Shown in pieces: positions 35,229-45,718 of a DNA stretch of 64,000 nucleotides. Numbering within the stretch: position 1 is the first letter of the stretch; each line of letters begins with the position of its first letter. The stretch covers positions 1 through 64,000 of the forward strand of contig CAVZJU010000007.1 in the NCBI GenBank assembly GCA_963775695.1, in the 5' to 3' direction. The stretch comes from DATBLE01 sp963775695 (GTDB taxonomy: Bacteria > Actinomycetota > Thermoleophilia > Gaiellales > Gaiellaceae). Both the position numbers and the translations under genes were made by a program. The notes under the pieces were generated by a model that was not told the DNA's origin, did not search any database, and was given only the letters and a program-made list of their open reading frames with translations.

Positions 35229-35957
35229 ATGCGACCGATCGGATTGCGGCTGCTGCACGAGGAGGAGGTCGAGGGGGTCGTCTCGTCGGTGTTCGTCGAT
35301 ATTCGGGCGCGGATGCCGTTCGTGCCGGCGCTGTTCAAGGCGTTGGCCGCTGACGCAGAGGCTCTCGTGGCGGCCTGGTTGCAGGCGCGCGCGATCTACG
35401 ACGACCCACGCTCGCCCGCCGCAGCGGAGGAGATCCGAAGAAGCGCCGGGGCCGGCATCGGCTTTGAGCCCAGCCGCCGGGTCAGGGAGCTACTGGCACC
35501 GTTCGCCGCTGAACTCCCCTTCATGCTGCTGATCGTGACCTCGCTCCAGCTTTCGCTCCGCGGGGAGTTGCCGCAGCAGCCCATGCCTGAGCTGGATCTC
35601 CCGGCTGCGGCGCCGGTGCCCAAGCCCGAGTTCTCTGACCGTGGCGAGCATCCGTTGTTTCCGGAGATCTGCTCGGTCTACGGGACACGGCATCTCCCGA
35701 GCGTTTTTCGAACCCTGGCGGCAAACGGGGTGCTCGAGGAGACCTGGGACGCTTTCGGCCCCTTCCTGGCCAGCTCCTCGGGAGCGGCGGCGGTCGCACG
35801 TGTGAGCCTGGCGGCCGACAGGCGGGCGCGCGCGCTGCCCGACGTCGCTTCGTTCGCCGTCGAGCGTGCCCGACCGATACTCGACCAGTTCTCCCTGGCC
35901 CTTCCCCGCAACCTGATCCTCGCGGTCGCCGGGTGCACGGGCCACCGACCGGGCTAA
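35229..35957 (+). CDS. DehI-like haloacid dehalogenase family protein
   Basis: 242 residues, all-alpha. Segments EEEVEGVVSSVFVDIRARMPFVPALFKALAADAEALVAAWLQAR and EICSVYGTRHLPSVFRTLAANGVLEETWDAFGPFL are internally similar, as expected of the DehI fold that consists of a duplicated helical unit. DehI enzymes hydrolyse 2-halocarboxylic acids; catalytic competence here is unproven. ATG 35229; a TTG at 35220 is an alternative. TAGAGT (35215-35220) is eight bases upstream. Confidence 0.65.
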   Translation: MRPIGLRLLHEEEVEGVVSSVFVDIRARMPFVPALFKALAADAEALVAAWLQARAIYDDPRSPAAAEEIRRSAGAGIGFEPSRRVRELLAPFAAELPFMLLIVTSLQLSLRGELPQQPMPELDLPAAAPVPKPEFSDRGEHPLFPEICSVYGTRHLPSVFRTLAANGVLEETWDAFGPFLASSSGAAAVARVSLAADRRARALPDVASFAVERARPILDQFSLALPRNLILAVAGCTGHRPG

Positions 35958-36037
35958 TCGACCGCCGTCGACTCGGCCCTCGCGGCTCGTATCGCTTCAG
36001 GTTCGGTGTCGGTTGCTTCGCGACCGCGGTACCGAGC

Positions 36038-36589
36038 TCAATGCTTCGCCCTCCGCTCGGCCTCGGCGGCGATCTCGCGCAGAGACACACGCACGGCGTC
36101 CGTCCAGGAGCGGGCTACCCGGGCTCCCCACCAGGCGCCGAGCGCCCACAGATCGGTGCCGAGCTCGCCCTCCCAGGTCAACTCGGTCCGGTCGTCCACC
36201 TCTTTCAGGCCGAACGACTCGGACACATGTGGCACCGGGCCGCGCACGACCCGGAACACCACCCGCTCCGGCCGGTCGAACCGGACGGTCTCGACCGTCG
36301 TCGTCAGACCGCACTTGACCGGTGTGAAGTGCGCGGCGAGGACCATGTCCGAACCGCGCTCCCACACCTGCAGCTTCTGCTCGAGCGCGCGCGCGGTCCG
36401 TCCGAGATAGGGCGCCGCGATCACGTCGAACACAAGGTCTCGCGGCGCGTCGATCAGAACCCGGACCGGCCCGAGCGGTCGAACGGCCCTGCCGACTCCG
36501 AGATCGATCGTGATCGCACCGGCTGCGAACAGGCGGTAGAGACGCCGAGCCGCCAGAGACGCAGCGAGCGCGAGCATCGCTCTCCGCAT
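36038..36589 (-). CDS. SRPBCC family protein with N-terminal hydrophobic segment
   Basis: 183 residues. The first 30 residues are hydrophobic (RRAMLALAASLAARRLYRLF), followed by an SRPBCC domain: VRVLIDAPRDLVFDVIAAPYLGRT, MVLAAHFTPVKCGLTTTVETV and TELTWEGELGTDLWALGAWWG. The ligand is unknown. It is the second intact SRPBCC gene within 2 kb; with the fragment at 35138 this suggests a local family cluster. Confidence 0.72.
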   Translation of the reverse strand: MRRAMLALAASLAARRLYRLFAAGAITIDLGVGRAVRPLGPVRVLIDAPRDLVFDVIAAPYLGRTARALEQKLQVWERGSDMVLAAHFTPVKCGLTTTVETVRFDRPERVVFRVVRGPVPHVSESFGLKEVDDRTELTWEGELGTDLWALGAWWGARVARSWTDAVRVSLREIAAEAERRAKH

Positions 36590-36846
36590 CGCTCAAGTGT
36601 ACGAGCGCTACCGGCGTCGGGCTCTGCCGTGTCGCCGAGGCGACCCAATGACTCGTTCAGAGACACGGCCACGGGCCGTTGTTCTCGCCTCCCGGTCGTT
36701 TGAACGCAAGTGACGAGCCTTCCATGGGCGTTGTCATGTCAACGCACTGGGCTCAATAGAACGGCCAGACGGGATCAAGCTCGAGATCGTGCACGTTCCG
36801 GGACACGCGGCGTAGGTCCCGCAATAGGGTCGGGGCCGGCGCGTGC

Positions 36847-38298
36847 CTACGCGCGCGCCGGCTCGAACCGCAGCTTCGCCAGCTTCCGGCCCTCCGGAAT
36901 CCGCGTCGGGTAGTCGCCGGTGAGGCACGCGCGGCACAGCGCCGAGGCGGGCCGGCGCGTCGCCGCCTGCAGGCCGGCCAGCGAGATGTAGGCGAGCGAG
37001 GTGGCGCCGATCGACTCGCGAACCTCCTCGACGGAGCGGGAGGCGGCAATCAGCTCGCTCTCGTCGGCGAGGTCGATGCCGTAGAAGCACGGCCCGATCA
37101 CCGGCGGCGACGAGATCCGCGCGTGCACCTCGCTCGCCCCGGCGTCCAGCAGCATCGCGACGATCTGGCGCGTCGTGTTTCCACGGACGATCGAGTCGTC
37201 GACGATCACCACCCGCTTGCCCGCCACCTCGGCCAGCGGGTTGAACTTGAGCCTGATGCCCTGCTGGCGCAGCTCCTGGTCGGGCTGGATGAACGTGCGC
37301 CCCACGTAGCGGTTCTTGATCAGTCCCTCGCTGAACGGGATGCCGGTCGCGCGGGAGAAGCCGATCGCCGCCGGCGTCCCGGAGTCGGGGATGGGGAGGA
37401 CGAGGTCGGCCTCGACCGGCGCCTCCTCGGCCAGCCGCTCGCCCATCCGCACCCTGGCGGCGTGCACCTCGACGCCCTCGAGCCGGGTGTCCGGGCGGGC
37501 GAGGTAGAAGAACTCGAAGATGCAGAGGGCGCCTTCGGCCGCCGGGACGGCCTGGCGCGACTCCACGCCGCCCTCGTCGACGACGATCAGCTCGCCGCGG
37601 CCGAGCTCCCGCTCGAGCTCGGCGCCGACCAGGTCGAGCGCGCACGTCTCGGAGGCGACCACCCAGCCGCCGGGGCCGCCGTAGGCGGCCCGACTTTCTG
37701 GCCGGGCGTCGGCGGCTTCGCCGCCGACGCTTCCAGCCACTGCCAATCGTCCGAGAACGAGCGGGCGGAAGCCGTGCGGGTCGCGGAAGGCGATCAGCCT
37801 GCCCTCGGCGAGCGCGGTCACCGAGTAGGCGCCCTCCAGCCTGCCCATCGCGTTCGCGACCGCGTCCGCAAGCGGCGCGGGATCGTTGGCGATCAGCGCG
37901 GCGATCAGCTCCGTGTCCGAGCTCGACCCGAGCTTCACGCCGTCCGCGGCCAGCTCCTCGCGCAGCTCGCTTGCATTCACCAGGTTGCCGTTGTGCCCGA
38001 GTGCGACCGTGCGCGCGCGCCCGTGCTGGACGATCGGCTGCGCGTTCGACCACTGGGCGGAGCCGGTGGTCGAGTAGCGGGTGTGCCCGATCGCCAGCTG
38101 GCCGCGCAGGCCGCTGAGCTTCTGCTCGTTGAAGACCTGCGTGACCAGGCCCATCTCTCGCAGCACGGTCAGGTGGCCGCGGTCGGAGACGGCGATGCCG
38201 GCCGACTCCTGGCCGCGGTGCTGGAGCGCGTGCAGCCCGAAGTGCGCGAGCCGCGCGACGTCGCGGTCGGGGGCGCAGACGCCGAGCACGCCGCACAT
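36847..38298 (-). CDS. purF: Amidophosphoribosyltransferase
   Basis: 483 residues; first committed step of purine synthesis. Cys2 (MCGVLGV) is the glutaminase nucleophile; GHTRYSTTGS and GHNGNLVN follow. The PRPP loop is VVIVDDSIVRGNTTRQ. Cysteines including CRAC near the C-terminus fit the [4Fe-4S] type of B. subtilis PurF, but no propeptide is present. An extra, Gly/Ala-rich insertion (about 187-209) interrupts the glutaminase domain and is encoded by a palindromic hairpin (37706-37730). ATG is directly adjacent to the purL stop. Confidence 0.93.
   Translation of the reverse strand: MCGVLGVCAPDRDVARLAHFGLHALQHRGQESAGIAVSDRGHLTVLREMGLVTQVFNEQKLSGLRGQLAIGHTRYSTTGSAQWSNAQPIVQHGRARTVALGHNGNLVNASELREELAADGVKLGSSSDTELIAALIANDPAPLADAVANAMGRLEGAYSVTALAEGRLIAFRDPHGFRPLVLGRLAVAGSVGGEAADARPESRAAYGGPGGWVVASETCALDLVGAELERELGRGELIVVDEGGVESRQAVPAAEGALCIFEFFYLARPDTRLEGVEVHAARVRMGERLAEEAPVEADLVLPIPDSGTPAAIGFSRATGIPFSEGLIKNRYVGRTFIQPDQELRQQGIRLKFNPLAEVAGKRVVIVDDSIVRGNTTRQIVAMLLDAGASEVHARISSPPVIGPCFYGIDLADESELIAASRSVEEVRESIGATSLAYISLAGLQAATRRPASALCRACLTGDYPTRIPEGRKLAKLRFEPARA
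37706..37730. repeat. Perfect GC-rich palindrome inside purF
   Basis: GCGTCGGCGGC (37706-37716), TTC loop, GCCGCCGACGC (37720-37730): 11 bp perfect stem. It encodes most of the extra segment of PurF and keeps the frame. Confidence 0.6.
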
Positions 38299-40389
<2,091 letters not shown>

Positions 40390-40395
40390 GGAGCC

Positions 40396-40401
40396 ATCGT
40401 A
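40396..40401 (-). promoter_or_regulatory. -10 box for purL
   Basis: TACGAT on the minus strand, six bases before CTG 40389; same geometry as other leaderless genes here. Confidence 0.4.
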
Positions 40402-40443
40402 TCGGGGAAGCCCGACGGCGCCGGCGGCGTTACCGTGAAGGAG

Positions 40444-41349
40444 ATGTCCCGCCGGTACGGCCCGCTGATGTTGACGCTCGCCGCGCTCTGGGGCGCGTCG
40501 TACCTGTTCATCAAGGTCGGTGTTCGCGACTTCGAGCCGACCGTGCTGATGACGCTGCGCCTCCTGATCGGCGGTCTGCTCCTGCTCGCGTTCCTGGCAG
40601 CGACGACCGGTGGACGCCAGGCGCTCCAGGGCGTCCGCGCGGTCTGGCGCGAAGGCTTCGTCTTCGGCGCGATCAACGGCGCGCTGCCGTTCACCCTGAT
40701 CGCCTGGGGCGAGACGCACATCGACTCCGGTGTCGCCGCCATCGCGCAGGCGTCGGTGCCGATCTTCGTCACGCTGCTCGCGATCAAGTTCAACCCGAGC
40801 CAGCGCTCGAGCGGGATGAAGCTGGTCGGCATCCTCGTCGGCCTCCTCGGCGTCGGCGTGCTCGCCGGCATCCACCCGGACGGCGGCGGCTGGGCAGTGG
40901 CGGGAACGCTCGCCGTCGTGCTCGCCTCGGTCTCGTATGCGGCGGGTGGGCTCTACGGGCAACATGCGCTCCGCCGCGCATCCGGGCCGGTGCTCGCGAC
41001 CGCTTCGATGCTCTACGGCGGCCTGCTCCTGCTGCCGTTCGCCTTGTTTCAGCTGCCCGATCACACGCCCGGATGGAAGCCTGTGGCGTCCCTCCTCGGG
41101 CTGGCCGTGCTCGGCACCGCGATCGCGCAGCTCCTCCTGTTCAGGATCCTGCGGCTCTACGGCGCAGCCCGGCTCTCGCTCGTCACGTACCTGATACCGG
41201 CGTTCGCGCTGCTCTACGGCTCGCTGATCCTCGACGAGCCGCTGCGGCCGTCGATGCTCATCGGGCTGGGCCTGATCCTCGGCGGGGTGGCGCTCGGCTC
41301 GGGCGTCTGGCGCCCGCAGCGCCGACCGGTGGCAGACTCGGCGGCGTGA
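40444..41349 (+). CDS. EamA/DMT family transporter
   Basis: 301-residue membrane protein with ten hydrophobic segments and two EamA repeats: ALWGASYLFIKVGVRDFEP opens the first, VSYAAGGLYGQHALRR the second, and ILDEPLRPSMLIGLGLILGGV closes it. Likely exports amino acids or metabolites. ATG 40444 sits seven bases after TACCGT; GTG 40435 is an alternative. Its stop overlaps the next gene as GTGA. Confidence 0.86.
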   Translation: MSRRYGPLMLTLAALWGASYLFIKVGVRDFEPTVLMTLRLLIGGLLLLAFLAATTGGRQALQGVRAVWREGFVFGAINGALPFTLIAWGETHIDSGVAAIAQASVPIFVTLLAIKFNPSQRSSGMKLVGILVGLLGVGVLAGIHPDGGGWAVAGTLAVVLASVSYAAGGLYGQHALRRASGPVLATASMLYGGLLLLPFALFQLPDHTPGWKPVASLLGLAVLGTAIAQLLLFRILRLYGAARLSLVTYLIPAFALLYGSLILDEPLRPSMLIGLGLILGGVALGSGVWRPQRRPVADSAA

Positions 41350-42254
41350 GCGACGGCGTCAGGCTCCGGCGCGCCGAGCCCGCCGACGTCGACTTCGTCA
41401 CCGGGCTGCTCGCGCACCGCGAGGTCGAGCCCTTCCTCTCCGTGCACCGCGGCAGGGAGCGCGCGGACGTGCTCGAGCGGATCGAGCGCTCGCAGCGAGA
41501 GCCCGCCTCGGCCGGCGTGTTCGTGATCGAGGCCGGCGGGCGGCCGGCGGGAGTGATGGAGTTCGGGACGTTCAGCGAGCGCAGCCGGATCGCCGATCTC
41601 GGCGGGCTTGCCCTCCATCCCGACTTCCGCGGCCGGGGCCTGGCCGAACAGGCCGCCCGCGCCTTCAAGCGCCACCTCCTGCTCGAGCTCGGCTTCCACC
41701 GCCTGCAGCTGGAGGTGTACGGGTTCAACGAGCGCGCGATCGCCCACGCCGAGCGGGTCGGCTTCGTCCGCGAAGGGGTGAAGCGCAAGGCGTACCGGCG
41801 CCACGGCGAGTGGGCCGACGGCGTCCTGTACGGGCTCGTCCGGGAGGACCTCGGTCTGCCACCGGCGGTGGACATCCTCTACGAGTACGTCGCGCGTCAC
41901 AACCAGGGCGTGCGCAACGGCGACTGGGAGCCGCTCGAGGAGTGCTTCGCCGATGACGCCGTGCTCGAGTTCGAGGGCGTGCCGGTGGGGCCGTTCGTCG
42001 GGCGAGACCAGATCGTGGCCGCCTATCGCGGGCGGCCGCCGGACGACGAGGTGCGGGTCCTCTCCGCCGAGGAGCGACCGGGTGGGGTCGAGGCCCAACA
42101 CTCGTGGGCGGCCGAGCCGGACCGCCCCGCCGGCCGGCTGCTCATCACCCTGCGTGACTCGCTGGTCGAACGTCTCGTGGTCACCTTCGAAGACGCGCTT
42201 GACTCTCCCGCACGAACGAGCAGGGCTACGTCACCCGGATCTGCTGGCCGGTGA
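41346..42254 (+). CDS. GNAT acetyltransferase fused to a SnoaL-like domain
   Basis: 302 residues. Residues 1-165 are a RimJ/RimL-type GNAT domain (VRLRRAEPADVDFVTG, LGGLALHPDFRGRGLAEQAARAF with the acetyl-CoA loop, and FNERAIAHAERVGFVREGV). Residues about 172-285 are a SnoaL/NTF2-like domain (DILYEYVARHNQGVRNGDWEPLEECFADDAVLEFEG). The fusion is unusual; the SnoaL part may bind the substrate. GTG start coupled to the EamA gene (GTGA). Confidence 0.78.
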   Translation: MSDGVRLRRAEPADVDFVTGLLAHREVEPFLSVHRGRERADVLERIERSQREPASAGVFVIEAGGRPAGVMEFGTFSERSRIADLGGLALHPDFRGRGLAEQAARAFKRHLLLELGFHRLQLEVYGFNERAIAHAERVGFVREGVKRKAYRRHGEWADGVLYGLVREDLGLPPAVDILYEYVARHNQGVRNGDWEPLEECFADDAVLEFEGVPVGPFVGRDQIVAAYRGRPPDDEVRVLSAEERPGGVEAQHSWAAEPDRPAGRLLITLRDSLVERLVVTFEDALDSPARTSRATSPGSAGR

Positions 42255-42267
42255 CGTAGCCGGAAAA

Positions 42268-42298
42268 CGCGGCCGGTCCCGGCTCGGGACCGGCCGCG
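42268..42298. terminator. Bidirectional hairpin between convergent genes
   Basis: CGCGGCCGGTCCC (42268-42280) pairs perfectly with GGGACCGGCCGCG (42286-42298), 13 bp with a 5-base loop, 14 bases after the GNAT stop and facing the convergent epimerase gene. Confidence 0.6.
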
Positions 42299-42317
42299 CC
42301 GGTCGTACTCTCTCCGC

Positions 42318-42368
42318 GTGACCAGCGTCATCGGGCGCGAGGCCGAGCTCGAGGCGGCCGAGGCGTTC
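42318..42368 (+). pseudogene. Possible start of a lost AAA/LuxR-type regulator
   Basis: GTG 42318 begins VTSVIGREAELEAAEAF, the usual opening of large LuxR/AAA regulators, but the frame loses all similarity after about 17 codons. Probably a remnant; only a short match, so uncertain. Confidence 0.25.
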
Positions 42369-42416
42369 CCCCGTCGGCGCCGACGTGCTACATCACCGCG
42401 ATCTTCAGCCGGCGGC

Positions 42417-43394
42417 TCATCGGACGGCCAGGCTACCTCGACCCATTTGCGGTCTTTGACGCGCTCGGTCCAGTGCCGGGTAGGCGCCCGGGAACCCCTG
42501 GCGCCAGCTGGGATAGCGCGGCGTCCAGCCGAGCTCGCGCTTGGCCTTCGCGTTCGAGGCGCCCCGCGCCTCGGTGGACATCACAGTCACGGCCTCACCT
42601 GCGAGCAGCCGCGCGAGCCAGGTGGGGATGCGCCGCGGCGGCTTCGCGCCCAGGGCCTGGGCGAGCACCGGCAGCCATTCGCGCACCGGCGCCGGCTCGT
42701 CGTCGACGATGTTGTAGATCGCCGGGCCGTCGTGTCCCAGAGCGAGAACGGTTGCGGCGGCGGCGTCGTCGAGGTGGATCCAGGACCAGATGCCGCCGCC
42801 GTCGCCGACGATCGGAAACTGCCTCTTGCGGACGGGCTCGATGGTGCCGTCGTTGGCAGCGCCGTAGAAGGCGCCGTAGCGCAAAACGATCCCGCCGAAG
42901 TCGGTGACCGACTGCTCGAGATAGGCCAGCGCGGCGGCGCTCTGCCGGAAGTGTGTCGGCGGTGTGGGGTCGAGCGGATCGTCCTCGGTCTTGATGGGGC
43001 CGCCCTTGCGGGCGTACCGGGAGAAGGCGGCAACGCTTTGCGTGACGAATCTGCGCACGCCCGCCTCGCGCGCGGCGGCCAGCAGCGCGTCGGTGCCCTT
43101 CGTGCGCAGCTCGCTGGTCCCGGCGGTGACCTTGTCCATGTTGCGCGCGAACTTCACGTTCGCGAGCGCGGTCGCCTGGTGGACGATCGCCTCGGGCTCC
43201 GCCTCGAGCACGGCGGCGCGCACCGCGCCGGCGTCGAGCAGATCGAGCAGCACCGGTTTCGCGCCGAGGGTCCGCAGCAGCTCTGCGCTCGACGGCGAGT
43301 TGTGGGTGCCGGTCACCTCGTGGCCTGCGCCGATCAGCTGGGGAACGAGCCGGCTGCCGATCGCGCCGCTCGCTCCGGTGACGAAAACACGCAT
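42417..43394 (-). CDS. NAD-dependent epimerase/dehydratase family protein
   Basis: 325 residues, extended SDR. N-terminal VFVTGASGAIGSRLVPQL binds NAD(P); the active-site Tyr region is altered around GGIVLRYGAFYG; IWSWIHLDDAA and ELGWTPRYPSWRQGF are typical of the C-terminal part. Substrate unknown. It carries the shared TGTCCCCT-N11-CGTTCGT promoter 60 bases upstream of the ATG (43394), so it is probably a target of the neighbouring ECF sigma factor. Confidence 0.85.
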   Translation of the reverse strand: MRVFVTGASGAIGSRLVPQLIGAGHEVTGTHNSPSSAELLRTLGAKPVLLDLLDAGAVRAAVLEAEPEAIVHQATALANVKFARNMDKVTAGTSELRTKGTDALLAAAREAGVRRFVTQSVAAFSRYARKGGPIKTEDDPLDPTPPTHFRQSAAALAYLEQSVTDFGGIVLRYGAFYGAANDGTIEPVRKRQFPIVGDGGGIWSWIHLDDAAAATVLALGHDGPAIYNIVDDEPAPVREWLPVLAQALGAKPPRRIPTWLARLLAGEAVTVMSTEARGASNAKAKRELGWTPRYPSWRQGFPGAYPALDRARQRPQMGRGSLAVR

Positions 43395-43454
43395 CGTGTC
43401 CTCCCTTTCGTTCGTCTGCTCACATCCCGCGTTTCTCGCGGGCCTATGACAACC

Positions 43455-43480
43455 ACGAACGAGCGGCGTGAAAGGGGACA
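43455..43480 (-). promoter_or_regulatory. ECF-type promoter P1 (epimerase gene)
   Basis: Minus strand TGTCCCC (43480-43474), 12-base spacer, CGTTCGT (43461-43455). One of five identical-geometry sites. Confidence 0.7.
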
Positions 43481-43503
43481 CCCTTCGAGCGAAGTGCTGG
43501 TAG

Positions 43504-44667
43504 CTACGCGGTGGCTTCCGCGACACGCCGCTGCAGGAAGCGGCGCTCCGGCTCGCTGTCGGCGAGCTCGAGGGCGCGCTCGTACTCGCTCCGAGCCTCG
43601 TCCGAACGGCCGAGGCGGCGGAGCAGGTCGGCGCGCGTCGAGTGGAAGTACTGGTAACCGTCGAGGTCGAGCCGCTCGATGAGGACGAGGCCCGCCTCGG
43701 CCCCTTCCGCCTCGGCCACGGCGATGGCGCGATTCAGCTCGACGACCGGCGAGCCGGTCACCCGGACGAGCTCTGCGTACAGAGCGGCGATCTGGGGCCA
43801 GTCGTGCGGCTCGTCCATGTGCAGCGACGCGATCGCCGCCTGGACGACGTACGGCCCGCCACCCTGGAGCGCGAGGCCGCGGTCGAGCGTCTCCCGCCCC
43901 CGCGCAATCTTTGCCGGGTCCCAGCGCGAGCGGTCCTGGTCTGCGAGCAGCACGAGCTCGCCGCGGTCGAACCGAGCCGCGCGGCGCGCGTCGTCGAGCA
44001 GCATCAGCGCGTACAGGCCGTGCGCCTCGGGCTCGTCCGGCATCAGCTCGGTGAGCGCCGCGCCGAGCCGGAGCGCCTCCGCGGCGAGGTCGACGCGGCC
44101 GCCGTAGCCCTCGTTGAAGATCAGGTAGACGACCGCGAGCACCGCCGCCAGCCGCTCCGGGAGCAGGTGGTCGGCCGGCACGCGGAAGGGGATGCCCGCA
44201 TCCGCGATCTTGCGTTTCGCCCGCGAGAGCCGCCGCTTCATCGTCTCCTCGGGAACGAGGAAGGCGCGGGCGATCTCCTCGGTGCGCAGTCCGCCGAGCG
44301 CGCGCAACGTCAGCGCGACCTGCGCCTCGAGCCCGAGCGCGGGATGGCAGCAGGTGAAGATCAGCTCCAGCCGCTCGTCGGGAAAGCTCGTCTCCTCCAT
44401 CACGTCCTCCACGGCTTCGGGTACCTCGAGCAGGCGCGTCTTCTCGGAAAGCACACGGTCGCGGCGCAGGCGGTCGATCGCGCGGTTGCGGGCCGTGACC
44501 GTCAGCCAGGCGCCCGGATTGGGCGGGGTGCCGTCACGGGGCCAGCGCTCGGCGGCGGCCGCGAACGCCTCCTGCGCGGCCTCCTCGGCGAGGTCGAAGT
44601 CGCCGAGGAAGCCGATCAGGTTGGCGAGGACGCGGCCCCACTCGTCGCGGAAGACCTGCTCGAGCAG
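43504..44667 (-). CDS. ECF42-type RNA polymerase sigma factor (DUF6596 C-terminal extension)
   Basis: About 387 residues. Region 2 (EQVFRDEWGRVLANLIGFLGDFDLAEEAAQEAF, AWLTVTARNRAIDRLRR) and region 4 (LTLRALGGLRTEEIARAFLVPEETMKRRLSRAKRKI) are followed by a long helical TPR-like extension, the ECF42 hallmark. There is no ATG/GTG/TTG before region 2; the first GTG (44454) would remove it. CTG 44667 with GGAGAGG just upstream is the best start. It directly follows, and slightly overlaps the 3' end of, the DGPF gene, its usual ECF42 partner. Confidence 0.85.
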   Translation of the reverse strand: MLEQVFRDEWGRVLANLIGFLGDFDLAEEAAQEAFAAAAERWPRDGTPPNPGAWLTVTARNRAIDRLRRDRVLSEKTRLLEVPEAVEDVMEETSFPDERLELIFTCCHPALGLEAQVALTLRALGGLRTEEIARAFLVPEETMKRRLSRAKRKIADAGIPFRVPADHLLPERLAAVLAVVYLIFNEGYGGRVDLAAEALRLGAALTELMPDEPEAHGLYALMLLDDARRAARFDRGELVLLADQDRSRWDPAKIARGRETLDRGLALQGGGPYVVQAAIASLHMDEPHDWPQIAALYAELVRVTGSPVVELNRAIAVAEAEGAEAGLVLIERLDLDGYQYFHSTRADLLRRLGRSDEARSEYERALELADSEPERRFLQRRVAEATA

Positions 44668-44669
44668 CG

Positions 44670-45014
44670 CTACCTCTCCGCCAGCGGTCGCACCTCGACC
44701 GCGCCGCCCATCCGCGCGGCCGGGATCCGCGCCGCGATCTCGAGCGCCACATCGAGATCGTCCGCCTCGACCAGGCAGTAGCCGCCCAGGTGCTCCTTCG
44801 CCTCGACGAACGGACCATCGGTGAGAAGCACCTCGCCGTTGTCAACGCGCACGGTCGTCGCCATCTCGACCGGCTGCAGCCGCTCACCGCCGACGACCGC
44901 CGGAGACTGCGCGATCGCGAGGTACTCCTCCACGATCGCCTGCTGCTCATCCGCAGACAACCGGTCGAGCTCTTCCCTCGCGTGCGGCGGATAGATCTGG
45001 AGCAAGTACTTCAT
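44670..45014 (-). CDS. YCII-related DGPF-domain protein
   Basis: 114 residues: MKYLLQIYPP start, DGPF motif at 66-69 (VLLTDGPFVEAKEHLGGYCLVEA) and DLDVALEIAARIP. DGPF proteins are the characteristic neighbours and targets of ECF42 sigma factors; biochemical role unknown. ATG 45014. Promoter P2 is 37 bases upstream, so the DGPF-sigma pair is probably autoregulated. Confidence 0.88.
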   Translation of the reverse strand: MKYLLQIYPPHAREELDRLSADEQQAIVEEYLAIAQSPAVVGGERLQPVEMATTVRVDNGEVLLTDGPFVEAKEHLGGYCLVEADDLDVALEIAARIPAARMGGAVEVRPLAER

Positions 45015-45050
45015 GTCGTCCTCCTTCGTGGGATGTTTTTCATCCCAACG

Positions 45051-45076
45051 ACGAACGTAAACCGTGAAAGGGGACA
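45051..45076 (-). promoter_or_regulatory. ECF-type promoter P2 (DGPF-sigma operon)
   Basis: Minus strand TGTCCCC (45076-45070), 12-base spacer starting TTTCACG as in P1, CGTTCGT (45057-45051). Confidence 0.72.
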
Positions 45077-45081
45077 ACCCG

Positions 45082-45107
45082 TGTCCCCTTCGGCGCCTCC
45101 CGTTCGT
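45082..45107 (+). promoter_or_regulatory. ECF-type promoter P3 (YceI gene), back-to-back with P2
   Basis: Plus strand TGTCCCC (45082-45088), 12-base spacer, CGTTCGT (45101-45107), 61 bases before ATG 45168. Only five bases separate it from P2. Confidence 0.72.
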
Positions 45108-45167
45108 GGACGAGACAGCCGGCCGTTCGGGCCCGGCCCACACAGTCCTCGATGAAGGAGGAATTCG

Positions 45168-45716
45168 ATGGCAGTCACCACCGATCCGCTGACCGGCGTC
45201 TTCGACGCCGACCGCGTACATTCGTCGTTCCAGTTCGCGGTCAGGCACATGAAGGTCTCCATCTTCCGCGCCTCGTTCGGAGACGTCGACGCGCGACTGA
45301 TCGCCGACGAGAGGCAGCTCCGCCTGGAGGGCGCGGCCCGGGTCGAGTCGATCTCGATCGCCGACCCGCCCGAGTTCCGCGAGCACGTCGTGCGCGGCGC
45401 CGAGTTCTTCGACGCGGACAACCATCCCGAGATCCTGTTCCGCTCCGATCGGGTCGAGCTGGCCGAGAACGGAGCGGCGACGGTCGAAGGCGAACTGACG
45501 ATCAAGGGCCTCAGCCGGCCGATCACAGCGACTGGAACGTGGGCGCGCCCGGTCGAGGACACATTCGGCTTGCTGCGCACGGCGCTCGAGCTCCGGGCCG
45601 TCCTCGACCGGCGCGACTGGGAGCTGAACTGGCAGATGCCGCTTCCCGACGGCGCGGACGTGCTCGGGTGGGACGTCGAGCTGACCGTGCAGCTCGAGCT
45701 CATCAAACAGCCCTAA
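45168..45716 (+). CDS. YceI family protein
   Basis: 182 residues, lipocalin-like barrel: GVFDADRVHSSFQFAVRHMKVSIFRASF start, then DNHPEILFRSDRV and GELTIKGLSRPITATG. YceI proteins bind isoprenoid-type ligands. No signal peptide, so cytosolic. AAGGAGG precedes the ATG. Driven by P3 in the putative ECF42 regulon. Confidence 0.88.
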   Translation: MAVTTDPLTGVFDADRVHSSFQFAVRHMKVSIFRASFGDVDARLIADERQLRLEGAARVESISIADPPEFREHVVRGAEFFDADNHPEILFRSDRVELAENGAATVEGELTIKGLSRPITATGTWARPVEDTFGLLRTALELRAVLDRRDWELNWQMPLPDGADVLGWDVELTVQLELIKQP

Positions 45717-45718
45717 CC

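Noticed and set aside
36590..36846. Possible small genes or a riboswitch downstream of purF
   Set aside because: No conserved structure or protein-like frame; it is on the 3' side of purF.
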